NCBI GenBank assembly: GCA_902797435.1
Contig: CADBSV010000044.1
Span: 1 to 64,000, forward strand
From: an uncultured Bacteroidia bacterium
GTDB taxonomy: Bacteria; Bacteroidota; Bacteroidia; Bacteroidales; UBA932
Reading direction: 5' to 3'
DNA length: 64,000 bases
A program made the position numbers and the translations under genes. The notes under the pieces are model-generated. The model searched no databases. It worked only from the letters and a program-made list of their open reading frames with translations, and was not told the origin of the DNA. Of the stretch, positions 7,351 to 16,331 are shown one piece after another. The first letter of the stretch is position 1, and each line of letters opens with the position of its first letter.

Positions 7351-7584
7351 ATGAAATCCAATCTCTGCCGCCACTGCAGGTACTTCCACCCCAAGGGCAC
7401 CACTGCGCGCTCCTACGACGTTTGCAACTTCATGTCCCTCGCCACCAACATCCAAGGCCTAACAGAGTGCCCTGCCGGAGGAGTGCAGCTGTCCGGGCAA
7501 GCCAGCAGGATGAACTCCAGGAAGGTGCAGGAGGAGTTGGATGAGGTGTTTGAAAGGGAAAATGCATTAAAAGCCTCATATTAA
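7351..7584 (+). CDS. Small four-cysteine protein downstream of AbiE
   Basis: The 77-residue protein has a CRHC pair near the start, then single cysteines at about residues 25 and 40 (YDVC, TECP), a likely zinc-binding knuckle, and a charged helical tail. It begins 10 bp after the AbiEii stop and is therefore probably in the operon. I do not recognise a family. It could be an accessory or regulator of the toxin-antitoxin pair, or an unrelated passenger. Confidence 0.55.
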   Translation: MKSNLCRHCRYFHPKGTTARSYDVCNFMSLATNIQGLTECPAGGVQLSGQASRMNSRKVQEELDEVFERENALKASY

Positions 7585-7615
7585 ACCTGACAAAATTCCT
7601 CCAATCTTGTAGTCT

Positions 7616-8050
7616 TTATTTCTTCCCTGTGGAGCCCCAGCCTCCTTCACCGCGGACGGTCTCGGACAGCTCGGATACCTCTTCCCACTCTACGCGCTCG
7701 TGGCGGGCTACAACCATCTGCGCAATTCTTTCACCGGGCTCTATCGCGAACGGCTCCCGGGAAATGTTTACGAGCGACACCTTCACCTCACCGCGATAGT
7801 CGGCGTCAACGGTGCCGGGGGAGTTGGCCACGGTTATGCCGTGTTTGGTGGCCAGTCCGCTGCGAGGACGAATCTGGGCTTCAAAGCCGGAGGGCAGTTC
7901 GATGAAAATACCCGTCGGAACGAGGGTACGCTCCAGACTGCCGAGCACTATGGGTTCGTCGATATTGGCATGCAGGTCCATTCCGGCGGAGTCCGGGGTT
8001 GCATATGCCGGAGAATCAAACCGGCTCTTGTTCACTATCTTAACTTTCAT
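7616..8050 (-). CDS. dut: dUTP diphosphatase
   Basis: The 144-residue enzyme hydrolyses dUTP to dUMP, keeping uracil out of DNA and feeding dTMP synthesis. All five trimeric dUTPase motifs are visible: [31 protein letters not shown] and the C-terminal GEGGWGSTG. The start at 8050 overlaps the stop of the upstream gene by 4 bp (ATGA), as do several junctions in this operon. The longer frame upstream is the reading frame shadowing the TonB-like gene. Confidence 0.97.
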   Translation of the reverse strand: MKVKIVNKSRFDSPAYATPDSAGMDLHANIDEPIVLGSLERTLVPTGIFIELPSGFEAQIRPRSGLATKHGITVANSPGTVDADYRGEVKVSLVNISREPFAIEPGERIAQMVVARHERVEWEEVSELSETVRGEGGWGSTGKK

Positions 8051-8766
8051 TGCGCTATGAATTTGTAAACTATGTAGCCTCCCTGTCGGGCGGGTGCGGC
8101 CGAACTGGCGGAGAACTTGGACAGTCTGGCGGCCCTGATGGCAAAGGACCTCAGGCATCCGTCCGGGGAAGAGGCTCCCTCGTCCACTCGGGCAGTTACC
8201 ACATTGCCCTGCGGATCCACCCCGATGTCAACCCTTACTTCTCCTGCTCCCATGCAGCGGTAGGCCGGAATCGGCAGCCTTGAAGCCTTGCGGCCTTCGA
8301 GTTCGTAGGACAGCACCGAAGGTCCGCTGAAAGCCTTCTCAGATTCTTTTTTTGAAGTTTCCCCGGACTTCCGGGATACGCTTGCAAAATCTTCTTCAGT
8401 TTTGGGTGCTTCGAAGCCCCGGTCGAGTTCCTGCTGAAGACGCGCCGCGTCCTCATAGAGCTTGCGGGCGTCTTCAGCTGAGTTGCGGTCGTCCTTGAGC
8501 GAGGACCGGTCCACTACTACATTATGCACATAGTCGTTCCCTCCCGAGGAGAGCAGCTCGTTCAGCCTTTCGTTCACGCTCTTTTCGAACTCCAGCCGCT
8601 GCTGCAGTTTTTCCATCTGCTCGGCCTTGCTGAAGTCGAGCACGAAACTGTTTTCCTTTGAAATCTGTACCCCCAGCTGGGCTCCGAGCAGCACTATCAG
8701 CACCACCAGATGAACAATTACGGTGATGTAGATACCTGCGCGGTCCTCTCTGGGGAGGCGGCTCAT
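8047..8766 (-). CDS. TonB-like energy transducer protein
   Basis: The 239-residue protein has a short cytoplasmic start ([11 protein letters not shown]), one membrane helix (about residues 12-34), a long charged coiled-coil region with a [19 protein letters not shown] stretch, and a C-terminal domain with the TonB-like pattern [18 protein letters not shown]. TonB proteins pass the force made by ExbB/ExbD to outer-membrane receptors. An ExbB/ExbD cluster lies in the same direction 2 kb upstream, which supports the link. ATG 8766 is chosen because it overlaps the udk stop by 4 bp and gives a normal N-terminus before the helix. Confidence 0.7.
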   Translation of the reverse strand: MSRLPREDRAGIYITVIVHLVVLIVLLGAQLGVQISKENSFVLDFSKAEQMEKLQQRLEFEKSVNERLNELLSSGGNDYVHNVVVDRSSLKDDRNSAEDARKLYEDAARLQQELDRGFEAPKTEEDFASVSRKSGETSKKESEKAFSGPSVLSYELEGRKASRLPIPAYRCMGAGEVRVDIGVDPQGNVVTARVDEGASSPDGCLRSFAIRAARLSKFSASSAAPARQGGYIVYKFIAQ

Positions 8767-9395
8767 TTCGATTCTGCCCTTTTGCTCTCGCGGAGCGCCT
8801 TCTCCACCGTATTGAGGATAACGCTGATGCCAACCTTGTTGTGGCCTCCCTGCGGGATTATGATGTCGGCAAAGCGTTTGCTGGGCTCGATAAACTGCAG
8901 GTACATGGGCTTGACGGTGCGTGAGTAGCGTTCGATAACCCACTCCACGTTCTTGCCTCGCTCGCGTATGTCGCGGGCCATCACGCGCATCAGGCGGTCA
9001 TCGTCGTCGGCGTCCACGAATATCTTGATATCCATCTGGTCGCGGAGCTCCTTGCAGTTGAAGATGAGAATGCCTTCGATGATTATGACTTCCGCGGGTT
9101 CCACGGTTACGGTCTCCGTCTTGCTGCGGCTGCAGGATATGTAGGAATACACCGGCTGCTGAACGGTTTTGCCCGCCTTGAGCTGGGAAAGCTGCTTGCA
9201 CAGGAGCGGCCAGTCGATGGCGTTCGGGTGGTCGAAGTTCTGGTTGCGCTTCTCCTCGTCGGTGAGGTCGCTGGAGTCTTTGTAGTAGGCGTCCTGCGGG
9301 ATGACGACAACCTTTTCCTTGAGGCGGTCGGTAATGGCTTTTACGACCGTGGTTTTTCCTGAGCCGGAACCGCCGGCGATACCGATTACGAGCAT
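8763..9395 (-). CDS. udk: Uridine kinase
   Basis: The 210-residue enzyme phosphorylates uridine and cytidine to UMP and CMP in pyrimidine salvage. It has a P-loop GIAGGSGSGKTTV at the start, the DAYYKD and NFDHPNAIDWPLL segments typical of uridine kinases, and normal family length. The gene begins 4 bp after asnS and overlaps the TonB-like gene by 4 bp. Another pyrimidine gene, dut, is next but one. Confidence 0.96.
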   Translation of the reverse strand: MLVIGIAGGSGSGKTTVVKAITDRLKEKVVVIPQDAYYKDSSDLTDEEKRNQNFDHPNAIDWPLLCKQLSQLKAGKTVQQPVYSYISCSRSKTETVTVEPAEVIIIEGILIFNCKELRDQMDIKIFVDADDDDRLMRVMARDIRERGKNVEWVIERYSRTVKPMYLQFIEPSKRFADIIIPQGGHNKVGISVILNTVEKALRESKRAESK

Positions 9396-9398
9396 AGG

Positions 9399-10796
9399 TT
9401 AGAATTCTGCGTTTTTGGGTGTTCTTGGGAAGGGAATGACATCGCGGATGTTCTGCATTCCGGTGACGAAGAGCAGGAGCCTCTCAAAACCGAGCCCGAA
9501 ACCGCTGTGCGGACAGCTGCCGAAGCGGCGGGTGTCCAGATACCATTCGAGGGTGCGGTGGCTCATGCCCAGTTCATTTATACGGTTTTCAAGCTTTTCA
9601 AATGAGGCTTCGCGTTCGCTTCCGCCGATGATTTCCCCTATCTTCGGGAACAGGACGTCCATGGCCCGGACAGTCTTCCCGTCGGCGTTCTGCTTCATGT
9701 AGAAGGCTTTGATGTCTTTGGGGTAGTCGGTAAGGATGACCGGCTTTCCGAAGTGCTGTTCCACCAGGAAGCGCTCGTGTTCGCTCTGGAGATCCATTCC
9801 CCATGAGACCGGCTCTTCGAAGTGATGCCCAGCCGCCACTGCTTCTTCGAGAATTTTGATTCCCTCGGAGTAGGTGAGGCGTACGAAAGCGGTATCGATA
9901 ACCCCCTGAAGGCGGCCGAGAAGCTCGGGATCATAACGGTCGTTTAGGAATTTGACGTCGTCGTAGCAGTTCTGAAGGGCATACTTCACAAGGCTCTTGA
10001 TGAAGTCTTCGGCAAGGTCCATGTTGTCCTTTATGTCGTAGAACGCCATTTCGGGTTCTATCATCCAGAATTCGGCAAGGTGCCTCGGGGTGTTGGAGTT
10101 TTCCGCCCTGAAAGTGGGGCCGAAGGTGTAGATTTCGCCGAGTGCCGTAGCTCCCAGTTCTCCTTCGAGCTGTCCGCTGACGGTGAGCGAAGTGCGCCTT
10201 CCGAAGAAATCGCGGCTGTAGTCTATTCCGCCCTTCTTGTCTTTCGGGAGATTCTCCAGCGGGAGAGTCGTCACCTGGAACATGTTGCCTGCGCCTTCTG
10301 CGTCGGCGGCTGTTATGAGGGGAGTGTGGAGATAGACGAAGCCCTTCGAATGGAAATACTCGTGTATGGCATAGGCCATCTGGCTGCGGAGCCTCAGGAT
10401 GGCTCCGAAGGTGTTCGTGCGGGGACGCAGATGGGCGACCGTACGCAGATACTCGAAACTGGTATCCTTTTTCTGGAGGGGATACCTTACGGGGTCGCAT
10501 TCTCCGAGCAGCTCTATGCTGCAGGCGTGGATTTCCACGGCCTGGCCGCTTCCGGGAGATTCTACAAGATCCCCTTCTACGGCGATGCAGGCTCCTGTTG
10601 TAACCTTCGCGAGAAGGTCTGCCGGGACGGATGCCTTGTCAACTACAATCTGGATATTGTTTATGGTAGAACCGTCGTTCAGGGCAATGAACGCGATTTC
10701 CTTGTTTCCTCTTTTGGTCCGGACCCAGCCCTTGGCAAGCACCTTTTCTCCGGGTGCCGTCGCGAGCAGGTCCACAACTTTCTTTCGAACTGCCAT
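9399..10796 (-). CDS. asnS: Asparaginyl-tRNA synthetase
   Basis: The 465-residue class II synthetase charges tRNA-Asn. An N-terminal OB-fold anticodon-binding domain (about 15-110) is followed by the catalytic core with motif 2 ([22 protein letters not shown]) and motif 3 ([15 protein letters not shown]). The length is normal. It lies 3 bp before udk and is separated from exbD by a terminator, so it likely starts its own transcript. Confidence 0.97.
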   Translation of the reverse strand: MAVRKKVVDLLATAPGEKVLAKGWVRTKRGNKEIAFIALNDGSTINNIQIVVDKASVPADLLAKVTTGACIAVEGDLVESPGSGQAVEIHACSIELLGECDPVRYPLQKKDTSFEYLRTVAHLRPRTNTFGAILRLRSQMAYAIHEYFHSKGFVYLHTPLITAADAEGAGNMFQVTTLPLENLPKDKKGGIDYSRDFFGRRTSLTVSGQLEGELGATALGEIYTFGPTFRAENSNTPRHLAEFWMIEPEMAFYDIKDNMDLAEDFIKSLVKYALQNCYDDVKFLNDRYDPELLGRLQGVIDTAFVRLTYSEGIKILEEAVAAGHHFEEPVSWGMDLQSEHERFLVEQHFGKPVILTDYPKDIKAFYMKQNADGKTVRAMDVLFPKIGEIIGGSEREASFEKLENRINELGMSHRTLEWYLDTRRFGSCPHSGFGLGFERLLLFVTGMQNIRDVIPFPRTPKNAEF

Positions 10797-10810
10797 TGTG
10801 TTGTAATTTT

Positions 10811-10839
10811 AAAAAGCAGCCCTCATAAAGGGGGCTGCT
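10811..10839 (-). terminator. Terminator after the ExbB/ExbD cluster
   Basis: On the minus strand, an 8-bp GC-rich stem (10839-10832 with 10822-10815) is followed by a run of T residues (10814 downward). It separates the transport genes from asnS. Confidence 0.75.
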
Positions 10840-10858
10840 CTGTAGCGGGAGCCGGGAT

Positions 10859-11317
10859 TTACTCGGCCTTTCTTGCTGAATACATTATCTTGAGGGCTGA
10901 GCAGCGGCGCAGCTCCTGTTTGATGTCGGTAACGATACCCATGCGGGTGTTTTCGTCAGCTTTGATGCACACGGTCATGAAGGCGCGGTCCGCCTCGCTC
11001 ATGCTCTCACGCTCCGCAGCCACGAAGTCGCGTATGTCCTTGGTGGTCTTGAAGGAGTCGTTGAGCTGTATGCGGGTTTCGGTGCCGTACTGGGCCTGAA
11101 GACTGCGGATAGGTGTTCCCACGTTAATATAGGAGGCAAGGTCCTTTCGTTCGAGCTTTACGGCTTCGGATGCGGAAGGTACCTTCACCATAACCTTGTC
11201 TTCGGTGTCACGCATCTGCGTGGTGACCATGAAGAAGAACAGAAGCATGAAAACTATATCGGAACTGGTCCCGATGCCCGGGACTTCCTTCTTTCCGTCT
11301 TTTTTGAACATTGACAT
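10859..11317 (-). CDS. exbD: ExbD/TolR family biopolymer transport protein (second copy)
   Basis: The 152-residue protein has a short cytoplasmic start, one membrane helix with the conserved Asp (SDIVFMLLFFFMVTTQM, about residues 19-35) and a periplasmic domain. ExbD works with ExbB to use the proton gradient to energise TonB. It lies 11 bp after another exbD, so two different ExbD subunits are made, an arrangement frequent in Bacteroidota. Confidence 0.9.
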   Translation of the reverse strand: MSMFKKDGKKEVPGIGTSSDIVFMLLFFFMVTTQMRDTEDKVMVKVPSASEAVKLERKDLASYINVGTPIRSLQAQYGTETRIQLNDSFKTTKDIRDFVAAERESMSEADRAFMTVCIKADENTRMGIVTDIKQELRRCSALKIMYSARKAE

Positions 11318-11328
11318 ATCCTGTCCTC

Positions 11329-11910
11329 CTATCTCTTTTTGCCGATATCCTTCGGTTCCGCCTCGGAAATCTGCTGGGGCACCACTTTCTTGATGATGCT
11401 CTGCTGGTCTTCGTTAAGGGCGATGAACACTTTGCCGAATTCCGCCATGGATGCCTCGTCACGAAGCTCGTTGACGGCCTTCACAAGCTCGTTCTGAACA
11501 GCGATGTAGGCCTGATAGCTCGTACCGCGGTCGTTCTGCAGGGAAATGACGCCCTTGGAAACTTCGCGCGTGCCAAGACCTTCTATCTCCGTCTGAACCT
11601 TTTCGGGAAGGCTCGGGTCGTTGGTGGGATTGGTAAGGAATATCTTGATTTTGTCTTTGAGCTGACTGACATCCATAGGTTCTGTACCGGCCAACAGACG
11701 GTCCTGCGCATTGATCTTCACAACGATAATGTTGCGGCGATTGACCTTCTGATCCTGTGCCTTCTGCTTTTCATCGGGCATAGGAGGCAGACGACGGCTG
11801 AGTCCCGTCTGTGACCCCATGGTGGTAGTCATGAGGAAGTAGCACAGAAGCAGGAACGCTATGTCTGCAGTGGACGATGTGTTGAGTCCTGGTATGGATT
11901 TTCTTGCCAT
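11329..11910 (-). CDS. exbD: ExbD/TolR family biopolymer transport protein (first copy)
   Basis: The 193-residue protein has the membrane helix with the proton-relay Asp (STADIAFLLLCYFLMTTTM, about residues 12-30) and a larger periplasmic part than its neighbour. It begins 6 bp after the four-helix membrane protein gene. It should pair with ExbB encoded at 12371-13162. Confidence 0.9.
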   Translation of the reverse strand: MARKSIPGLNTSSTADIAFLLLCYFLMTTTMGSQTGLSRRLPPMPDEKQKAQDQKVNRRNIIVVKINAQDRLLAGTEPMDVSQLKDKIKIFLTNPTNDPSLPEKVQTEIEGLGTREVSKGVISLQNDRGTSYQAYIAVQNELVKAVNELRDEASMAEFGKVFIALNEDQQSIIKKVVPQQISEAEPKDIGKKR

Positions 11911-11916
11911 AGATTA

Positions 11917-12357
11917 TCAGCCTTTTCTGTTGGTGATGGCCATGCGGACCTCGCCGACCACGATAGCGACTACCGCGAGTATGGCGAGAAGGTATGCAAG
12001 GTAGAGTACTGTATCGGTGAGTTTGAGCGTGCCTGTGCCGGGCTGCTCGGAAAGCAGGCCCTGTGCCGGCGTGCCGGGTGCAATGAGATACACCACGAAG
12101 CAAACGGCTGCGATTGCCACGAGGGAGATGCCCAGACGCAGCAGGCTCTTCGGATCGTTGATGCCGCCTATGACCACGCCGAAAATGATGGCGAGAACTG
12201 CGAGTCCCACCATTATGTAGGCGAAGTTGAGGAGTGCATCCGATGCGAGCGCGCCCTTTGTCTCCCAGCCTCCTGCGAAGCCCCAGACAACCAGCGCGAA
12301 GCCTATTACGGCCAGCACTATCATCAGCCAGGTGAATAACTTAGTGTAATTCTTCAT
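11917..12357 (-). CDS. Four-helix membrane protein within the ExbB/ExbD operon
   Basis: The 146-residue protein consists of four hydrophobic helices (about 8-30, 45-70, 78-98, 115-138) with short loops. It sits between exbB and the two exbD genes with gaps of 13 and 6 bp, a place where Bacteroidota often keep a small membrane protein of unknown role. It may support the proton channel; no motif proves that. Confidence 0.75.
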   Translation of the reverse strand: MKNYTKLFTWLMIVLAVIGFALVVWGFAGGWETKGALASDALLNFAYIMVGLAVLAIIFGVVIGGINDPKSLLRLGISLVAIAAVCFVVYLIAPGTPAQGLLSEQPGTGTLKLTDTVLYLAYLLAILAVVAIVVGEVRMAITNRKG

Positions 12358-12370
12358 AATTACTTCCTAA

Positions 12371-13162
12371 TTACTTCTTTTTCTCTTCGTATTTGGAAAG
12401 GACGTCCACCATGTTGATGGTGCTGTTCTCCATATCGATTGTGAGGGCTTCGATCCTGGAAAGGATGTAGTTGTAGAACACCTGGAGAATCATAGCCACG
12501 ATAAGACCGGCGACAGTGGTGATAAGAGCAACCTTCATACCGCCTGCAACAACGTTCGGAGAGATGTCACCGGCTTTCTGGATATCGTCGAATGCCTGAA
12601 CCATACCGATAACGGTTCCGAGGAATCCGAGGGATGGTGCGATGGCGATGAAGAGGGCGATCCAGCTGAGACCGTTTTCCATGAGGCTGGCCTGCACGGA
12701 GCCGTAGGAAACGATGTTCTTTTCTACGACGTCGATGCCCTGGTCGTAATGGAGCAGACCCTGATAGAAGATGCTTGCCACGGGGCCGCGGGTGTTGCGG
12801 CATACCTCTTTAGCCTTTTCGATTCCGCCTTCTGCGAGCGCGGCCTCAACCTTTGCCAGAAGGGCGTCGGTATTGGTCTTGGAGAAGGAGAGATAGAGAA
12901 TTCTCTCGATTGCGAATGCAAGACCGATGATGAGGCAGAGGACGATGAGGGACATGAAGCCGGCACCGCCTTCGATGAACTTGGTCTTGATGGCCTGGGT
13001 GAGGGGAACCTCTTCGGGAGCTTCCTCGGCGAGCGGGGTTGCTTCGGCCACTTGTTCGGTGGCTGCCTCAGCAGGAGCCGCCGCCTCGTCCTGTGCGAAT
13101 GCAATGTTGGCAGAGAAGGCCAGAAGGGCCGTGGTCGCCAGAATCATGAAAAACTTTTTCAT
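12371..13162 (-). CDS. exbB: ExbB/TolQ/MotA family proton channel
   Basis: The 263-residue protein begins with a cleavable-looking signal (MKKFFMILATTALLAFSANIAFA) and an Ala/Glu/Pro-rich segment to about residue 55. Three membrane helices follow, with the ExbB signature near 165-205 (GLSWIALFIAIAPSLGFLGTVIGMVQAF). It forms the channel of the Exb motor with the two downstream ExbD proteins. It is the first gene of the cluster; the 98 bp to ansA hold no obvious consensus promoter. Confidence 0.93.
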   Translation of the reverse strand: MKKFFMILATTALLAFSANIAFAQDEAAAPAEAATEQVAEATPLAEEAPEEVPLTQAIKTKFIEGGAGFMSLIVLCLIIGLAFAIERILYLSFSKTNTDALLAKVEAALAEGGIEKAKEVCRNTRGPVASIFYQGLLHYDQGIDVVEKNIVSYGSVQASLMENGLSWIALFIAIAPSLGFLGTVIGMVQAFDDIQKAGDISPNVVAGGMKVALITTVAGLIVAMILQVFYNYILSRIEALTIDMENSTINMVDVLSKYEEKKK

Positions 13163-13260
13163 AACTGTTTCTTTGGTGTTTATTGATTAAATTGTCTTTA
13201 GTTTGTTTCAGTTTACATGAAATCGTTGCAATTTATGAAAAAAAATCCGAAAGACAAGCG

Positions 13261-14307
13261 CTATTTTGTCATTTCGCCTTTCAGGTTCTTCCTCAATAAT
13301 GTTTTAACTTTTTCATTGTCAGCGTATTCGCCCATAAGTACGAACAATTTGCCCAAAGCGCCCTCCGTCGTCATGTCGCCTCCGCTTATGACTCCCGACT
13401 CCGCGAGGGCCTTTCCGGTGGAATAGAGGTCCATGTTCACTTCGCCCGCCAGGCACTGGGTAATGTTCAGGAGGATTTTGCCGGAACCGGAAGCCTCCTT
13501 TACGATGTCCGTAAACCACGGCTTGCTGATTGCGTTTCCGGAACCGTACGTCTCCAGTATGACGGCCCTGATACCTTCTCCCAGAAGCACGTTACGGGCC
13601 ACCTGGGCAGTGATTCCGGGGTGAATCTTGAGTATGGCCACGCGGGTGTCCAGGGCGGTCTTTATTGCAAGCCCCCTTTCGAGAACTGCAGGATAATGGA
13701 TGGCGTGCTCGTGGTAACGGATGCTGATGCCGGCTTCGGCGAGCGTAGGCCAGTTGGGCGAACGGAAGGCGTCGAAGCTGCTGGAATTCACCTTGCAGGC
13801 CCTGTTTCCGCGGAGCAGCTGGGAATTGAAATAGATGCATACCTCCGGCACGAGGGCATTCCCCCTGAGGTCCCTGGCTGTGGCTATCTCCACGGCGGAG
13901 ATAAGGTTTTCGCGGCCGTCGGTGCGGAGCGACCCTATCGGCAGCTGGCTTCCGGTGAAGATCACCGGTTTGCGGAGATGGTCGAGCATGAAGCTCAGGG
14001 CTGCGGCGCTGTAGGCCATCGTGTCCGTACCGTGGAGCACGATGAAACCGGAGTAATCGTCGTAGCGGTCCCTTATGAGCCGGGCAAGCTGCACCCACAT
14101 CGAAGGCTCAACGTCGGAGGAGTCGATGAGCGGATCGAAGGTGTAGGAGTCAACCCTTGAAGAGAATTTCCTCAGTTCGGGGACCTCCTGCAGAATCTGG
14201 CTGAAATCGAAGGGGCTGAGGGCCTGGGTCTTCGGGTCTTCCTTCATTCCTATGGTTCCGCCCGTGTAGATGAGCAGGACGCTGGACTTGTCGAATGGGT
14301 TTCTCAT
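13261..14307 (-). CDS. ansA: Type I L-asparaginase
   Basis: The 348-residue enzyme converts asparagine to aspartate and ammonia. Catalytic signatures are present: LLIYTGGTIGM near the start and VLHGTDTMAYSA near residue 95. The length is that of cytoplasmic type I enzymes and there is no signal peptide. It overlaps tatD by 4 bp. Confidence 0.93.
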   Translation of the reverse strand: MRNPFDKSSVLLIYTGGTIGMKEDPKTQALSPFDFSQILQEVPELRKFSSRVDSYTFDPLIDSSDVEPSMWVQLARLIRDRYDDYSGFIVLHGTDTMAYSAAALSFMLDHLRKPVIFTGSQLPIGSLRTDGRENLISAVEIATARDLRGNALVPEVCIYFNSQLLRGNRACKVNSSSFDAFRSPNWPTLAEAGISIRYHEHAIHYPAVLERGLAIKTALDTRVAILKIHPGITAQVARNVLLGEGIRAVILETYGSGNAISKPWFTDIVKEASGSGKILLNITQCLAGEVNMDLYSTGKALAESGVISGGDMTTEGALGKLFVLMGEYADNEKVKTLLRKNLKGEMTK

Positions 14308-15071
14308 AACTGGAAAAGCTGTATTGCGTTGCGGGTTGTCGTTTCTTCCACTTCCTGGAGCGGGATGCCTTTTATTTCGGCTATCTTGGCGGCGATGAGG
14401 GGTATGTTCGAGGGCTCATTGCGCTTGCCTCGCAGCGGCACCGGAGCCATGTATGGGGCGTCGGTCTCGAGCAGAATCTTCTCAAGGGGGACTTTCATCA
14501 CCACTTCGGGGAGCTGGTGGGCGTTCTTGAACGTCACCACTCCGCCCACGCCTATGCTCCATTCGCCATACCGGCAGAGCTGCAGCCATGTCTCGAAGCT
14601 TCCGCTGCAGGCGTGCAGGTTTCCTCTGAGGCCCAGATGTGCGCAGTCCTTCGCTATCGCCACGAAATCCTCGGTGGCGTCGCGAAGATGGATGTTCACC
14701 GGCAGATTCAGCCTGGAGGCAAGCTCGAACTGGATGCGCAGCGCCTCTTTCTGCTGAGCTTTGAATGTGACGTCCCAGTGGTAGTCGAGACCGATCTCTC
14801 CCACGGCTACGGGATGCTCAGGCAGCCAGCGCTCAAGCTCCGAGAGTTCCTCCTGCCAGTTCTCACTTACGTTTTCGGGATGCAGCCCTACCATCGGATA
14901 GACCACCCCGGGATGCTTGCGGCAGAGTCCGAATACGGGAGGCCTTTCGGCACTGCAGATGTCGGCAAGGATCATCTTCCCCACGCCGGCTTGCAGGGCC
15001 CTGCCGATAACGGCCTCTTCTTCGCCCCGGAAAGCTTCGTCGGTAATATGGGTGTGCGTGTCGATGAACAT
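14304..15071 (-). CDS. tatD: TatD family metal-dependent DNase
   Basis: The 255-residue protein shows the TatD metal ligands in order: DTHTH, GEIGLDYHWD, NIHLRD, HACSG and LLETDAPYMAP. TatD enzymes are 3'-5' exonucleases and are also linked to quality control. ATG 15071 is preferred over the ATG three codons upstream because a TAAATTTG box (15078-15085) covers that site. The gene overlaps ansA. Confidence 0.92.
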   Translation of the reverse strand: MFIDTHTHITDEAFRGEEEAVIGRALQAGVGKMILADICSAERPPVFGLCRKHPGVVYPMVGLHPENVSENWQEELSELERWLPEHPVAVGEIGLDYHWDVTFKAQQKEALRIQFELASRLNLPVNIHLRDATEDFVAIAKDCAHLGLRGNLHACSGSFETWLQLCRYGEWSIGVGGVVTFKNAHQLPEVVMKVPLEKILLETDAPYMAPVPLRGKRNEPSNIPLIAAKIAEIKGIPLQEVEETTTRNAIQLFQL

Positions 15072-15077
15072 ATCCCA

Positions 15078-15085
15078 CAAATTTA
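15078..15085 (-). promoter_or_regulatory. -7 box 6 bp before tatD
   Basis: TAAATTTG on the minus strand ends 6 bp before the tatD ATG, inside the end of dprA. No clear -33 element is seen. If active, the mRNA would begin at or near the start codon. Confidence 0.4.
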
Positions 15086-16243
15086 ATCATTTTTCACATT
15101 AACGGAACATCTTCCCATAAGGTCGGTGCTTATGAGCCCGTCGCTTTCGAGCATCATCACGATGGCGGTAAGCTCCCCATACGCAAGACCGGTCTCCAGG
15201 CACAGCCGCTGCGGCGTAATGCCCCTTTGGTGTCCGATTGCCTCCGCCACTTTGAGAATGGCCCTGCGGCGGACCTCGGGAGCGTCCCGGTACGTATCCT
15301 CTGCCCTCGACAAGAATGACCGCCTGCTTCTGAGGCAGTATTTTCCGAGCCCGAGCTGCTCTCCAAGCAGGGAAAGGCTCACTATCGGTTCTGCCGTTTT
15401 TTCTTTGAGGAGAATGTTGCAGCCTTCGGAACGCAGGTCGTCTATGCGGCCCGGCAGAACGAATACATCGCGCCCGTAACCGGCTGCCAGCCTTGCGGTT
15501 ATGAGTCCTCCTCCGTGTTTTTTGCTTTCTATGAGAATGGTTGCCCTGCACAGCGCTGCGATTATGCGGTTCCGCCTCAGGAAGGTGAAAGCTACCGGAC
15601 CCGTTCCGGGAGGATAGTCCGTCAGGAGCGCACTTCCGGGGGAACCTGCAATCTTGCCTGCCGCCACCCTGTGCGCTCCCGGGTACACCGTTTCGATTCC
15701 GTTGGGAAGCACCGCAAGGGTTGACAGTCCGCATCCCAGGGCGGCCATGTGGGCGGTTATGTCTATGCCGTACGCAAGGCCGCTTACGATTACCGGTTTC
15801 TCGGGAGCCTGGCTCAGGGCGGAAACTATCCTCGTGCACCATTCCTTTCCGTATGCAGACATGTCCCTGGTGCCCACGATGGCGATTGCGGGCCTGGGAC
15901 GGAAGATTTCTTCCGGAGGCGAAGAGCTCCTGTAGTAGAGCCCCGCAGGAGGGTCTTCGCATTCCCGGAGCGCTTCGGGAAAGCAGGGATGGGAGAGGGG
16001 AAGATAGCGGCAGCCCCTGCCTTCAAGGTCCGCCAGCTCGGCCGCAGTGCTTTCGAGAAGGGCATCCGTGAGTTTCCCGGAGTATTTGCTGTAGGGGGCA
16101 AGGAGGGCGTCCCTTTCTTTCTGCGGCAGGGCAAACACGGCGGATGCCGAGCCAAGGTTCTCCACTAGGGAAAGGGCTATGCGGGGTTCGTATCCGAATA
16201 CTTTCCCGAGCGCGCATGCGCATACAGTTTCGTTGTTTTCCAT
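15083..16243 (-). CDS. dprA: DNA-processing protein DprA
   Basis: The 386-residue protein has a SAM-like N-terminus, the DprA Rossmann-like core with VGTRDMSAYGKEW, IVSGLAYGIDITAHMAAL and LPNGIETVYPGAHR, and a C-terminal winged helix (about 320-386). DprA loads RecA on incoming single-stranded DNA in transformation. A CoiA-like gene in the same window is in a different context, so no shared pathway should be assumed. ATG 16243 gives the usual N-terminus; the longer frame adds 18 uncharacteristic residues. Confidence 0.94.
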   Translation of the reverse strand: MENNETVCACALGKVFGYEPRIALSLVENLGSASAVFALPQKERDALLAPYSKYSGKLTDALLESTAAELADLEGRGCRYLPLSHPCFPEALRECEDPPAGLYYRSSSPPEEIFRPRPAIAIVGTRDMSAYGKEWCTRIVSALSQAPEKPVIVSGLAYGIDITAHMAALGCGLSTLAVLPNGIETVYPGAHRVAAGKIAGSPGSALLTDYPPGTGPVAFTFLRRNRIIAALCRATILIESKKHGGGLITARLAAGYGRDVFVLPGRIDDLRSEGCNILLKEKTAEPIVSLSLLGEQLGLGKYCLRSRRSFLSRAEDTYRDAPEVRRRAILKVAEAIGHQRGITPQRLCLETGLAYGELTAIVMMLESDGLISTDLMGRCSVNVKND

Positions 16244-16266
16244 GGCCCGAAGATAGAGGCCGGAAA

Positions 16267-16306
16267 ACAAAAAACCCGCAGTTCGAAAGAAACGCACTGC
16301 AGGTTT
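16267..16306 (-). terminator. Terminator after queA
   Basis: An 11-bp stem (16296-16306 with 16272-16282, one G-T pair) is followed on the minus strand by a T-rich tract. A T run on the other side means it could also work from the left. Confidence 0.75.
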
Positions 16307-16331
16307 TTCTGTTTCTTATGAATCTTAAAAA

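Noticed and set aside
8047..13162. A single ExbB-ExbD-TonB-udk-dut operon as a novel nucleotide transport system
   Set aside because: A clear terminator at 10811-10839 separates the Exb genes from asnS, udk, the TonB-like gene and dut. The grouping is more likely ordinary genome compaction.
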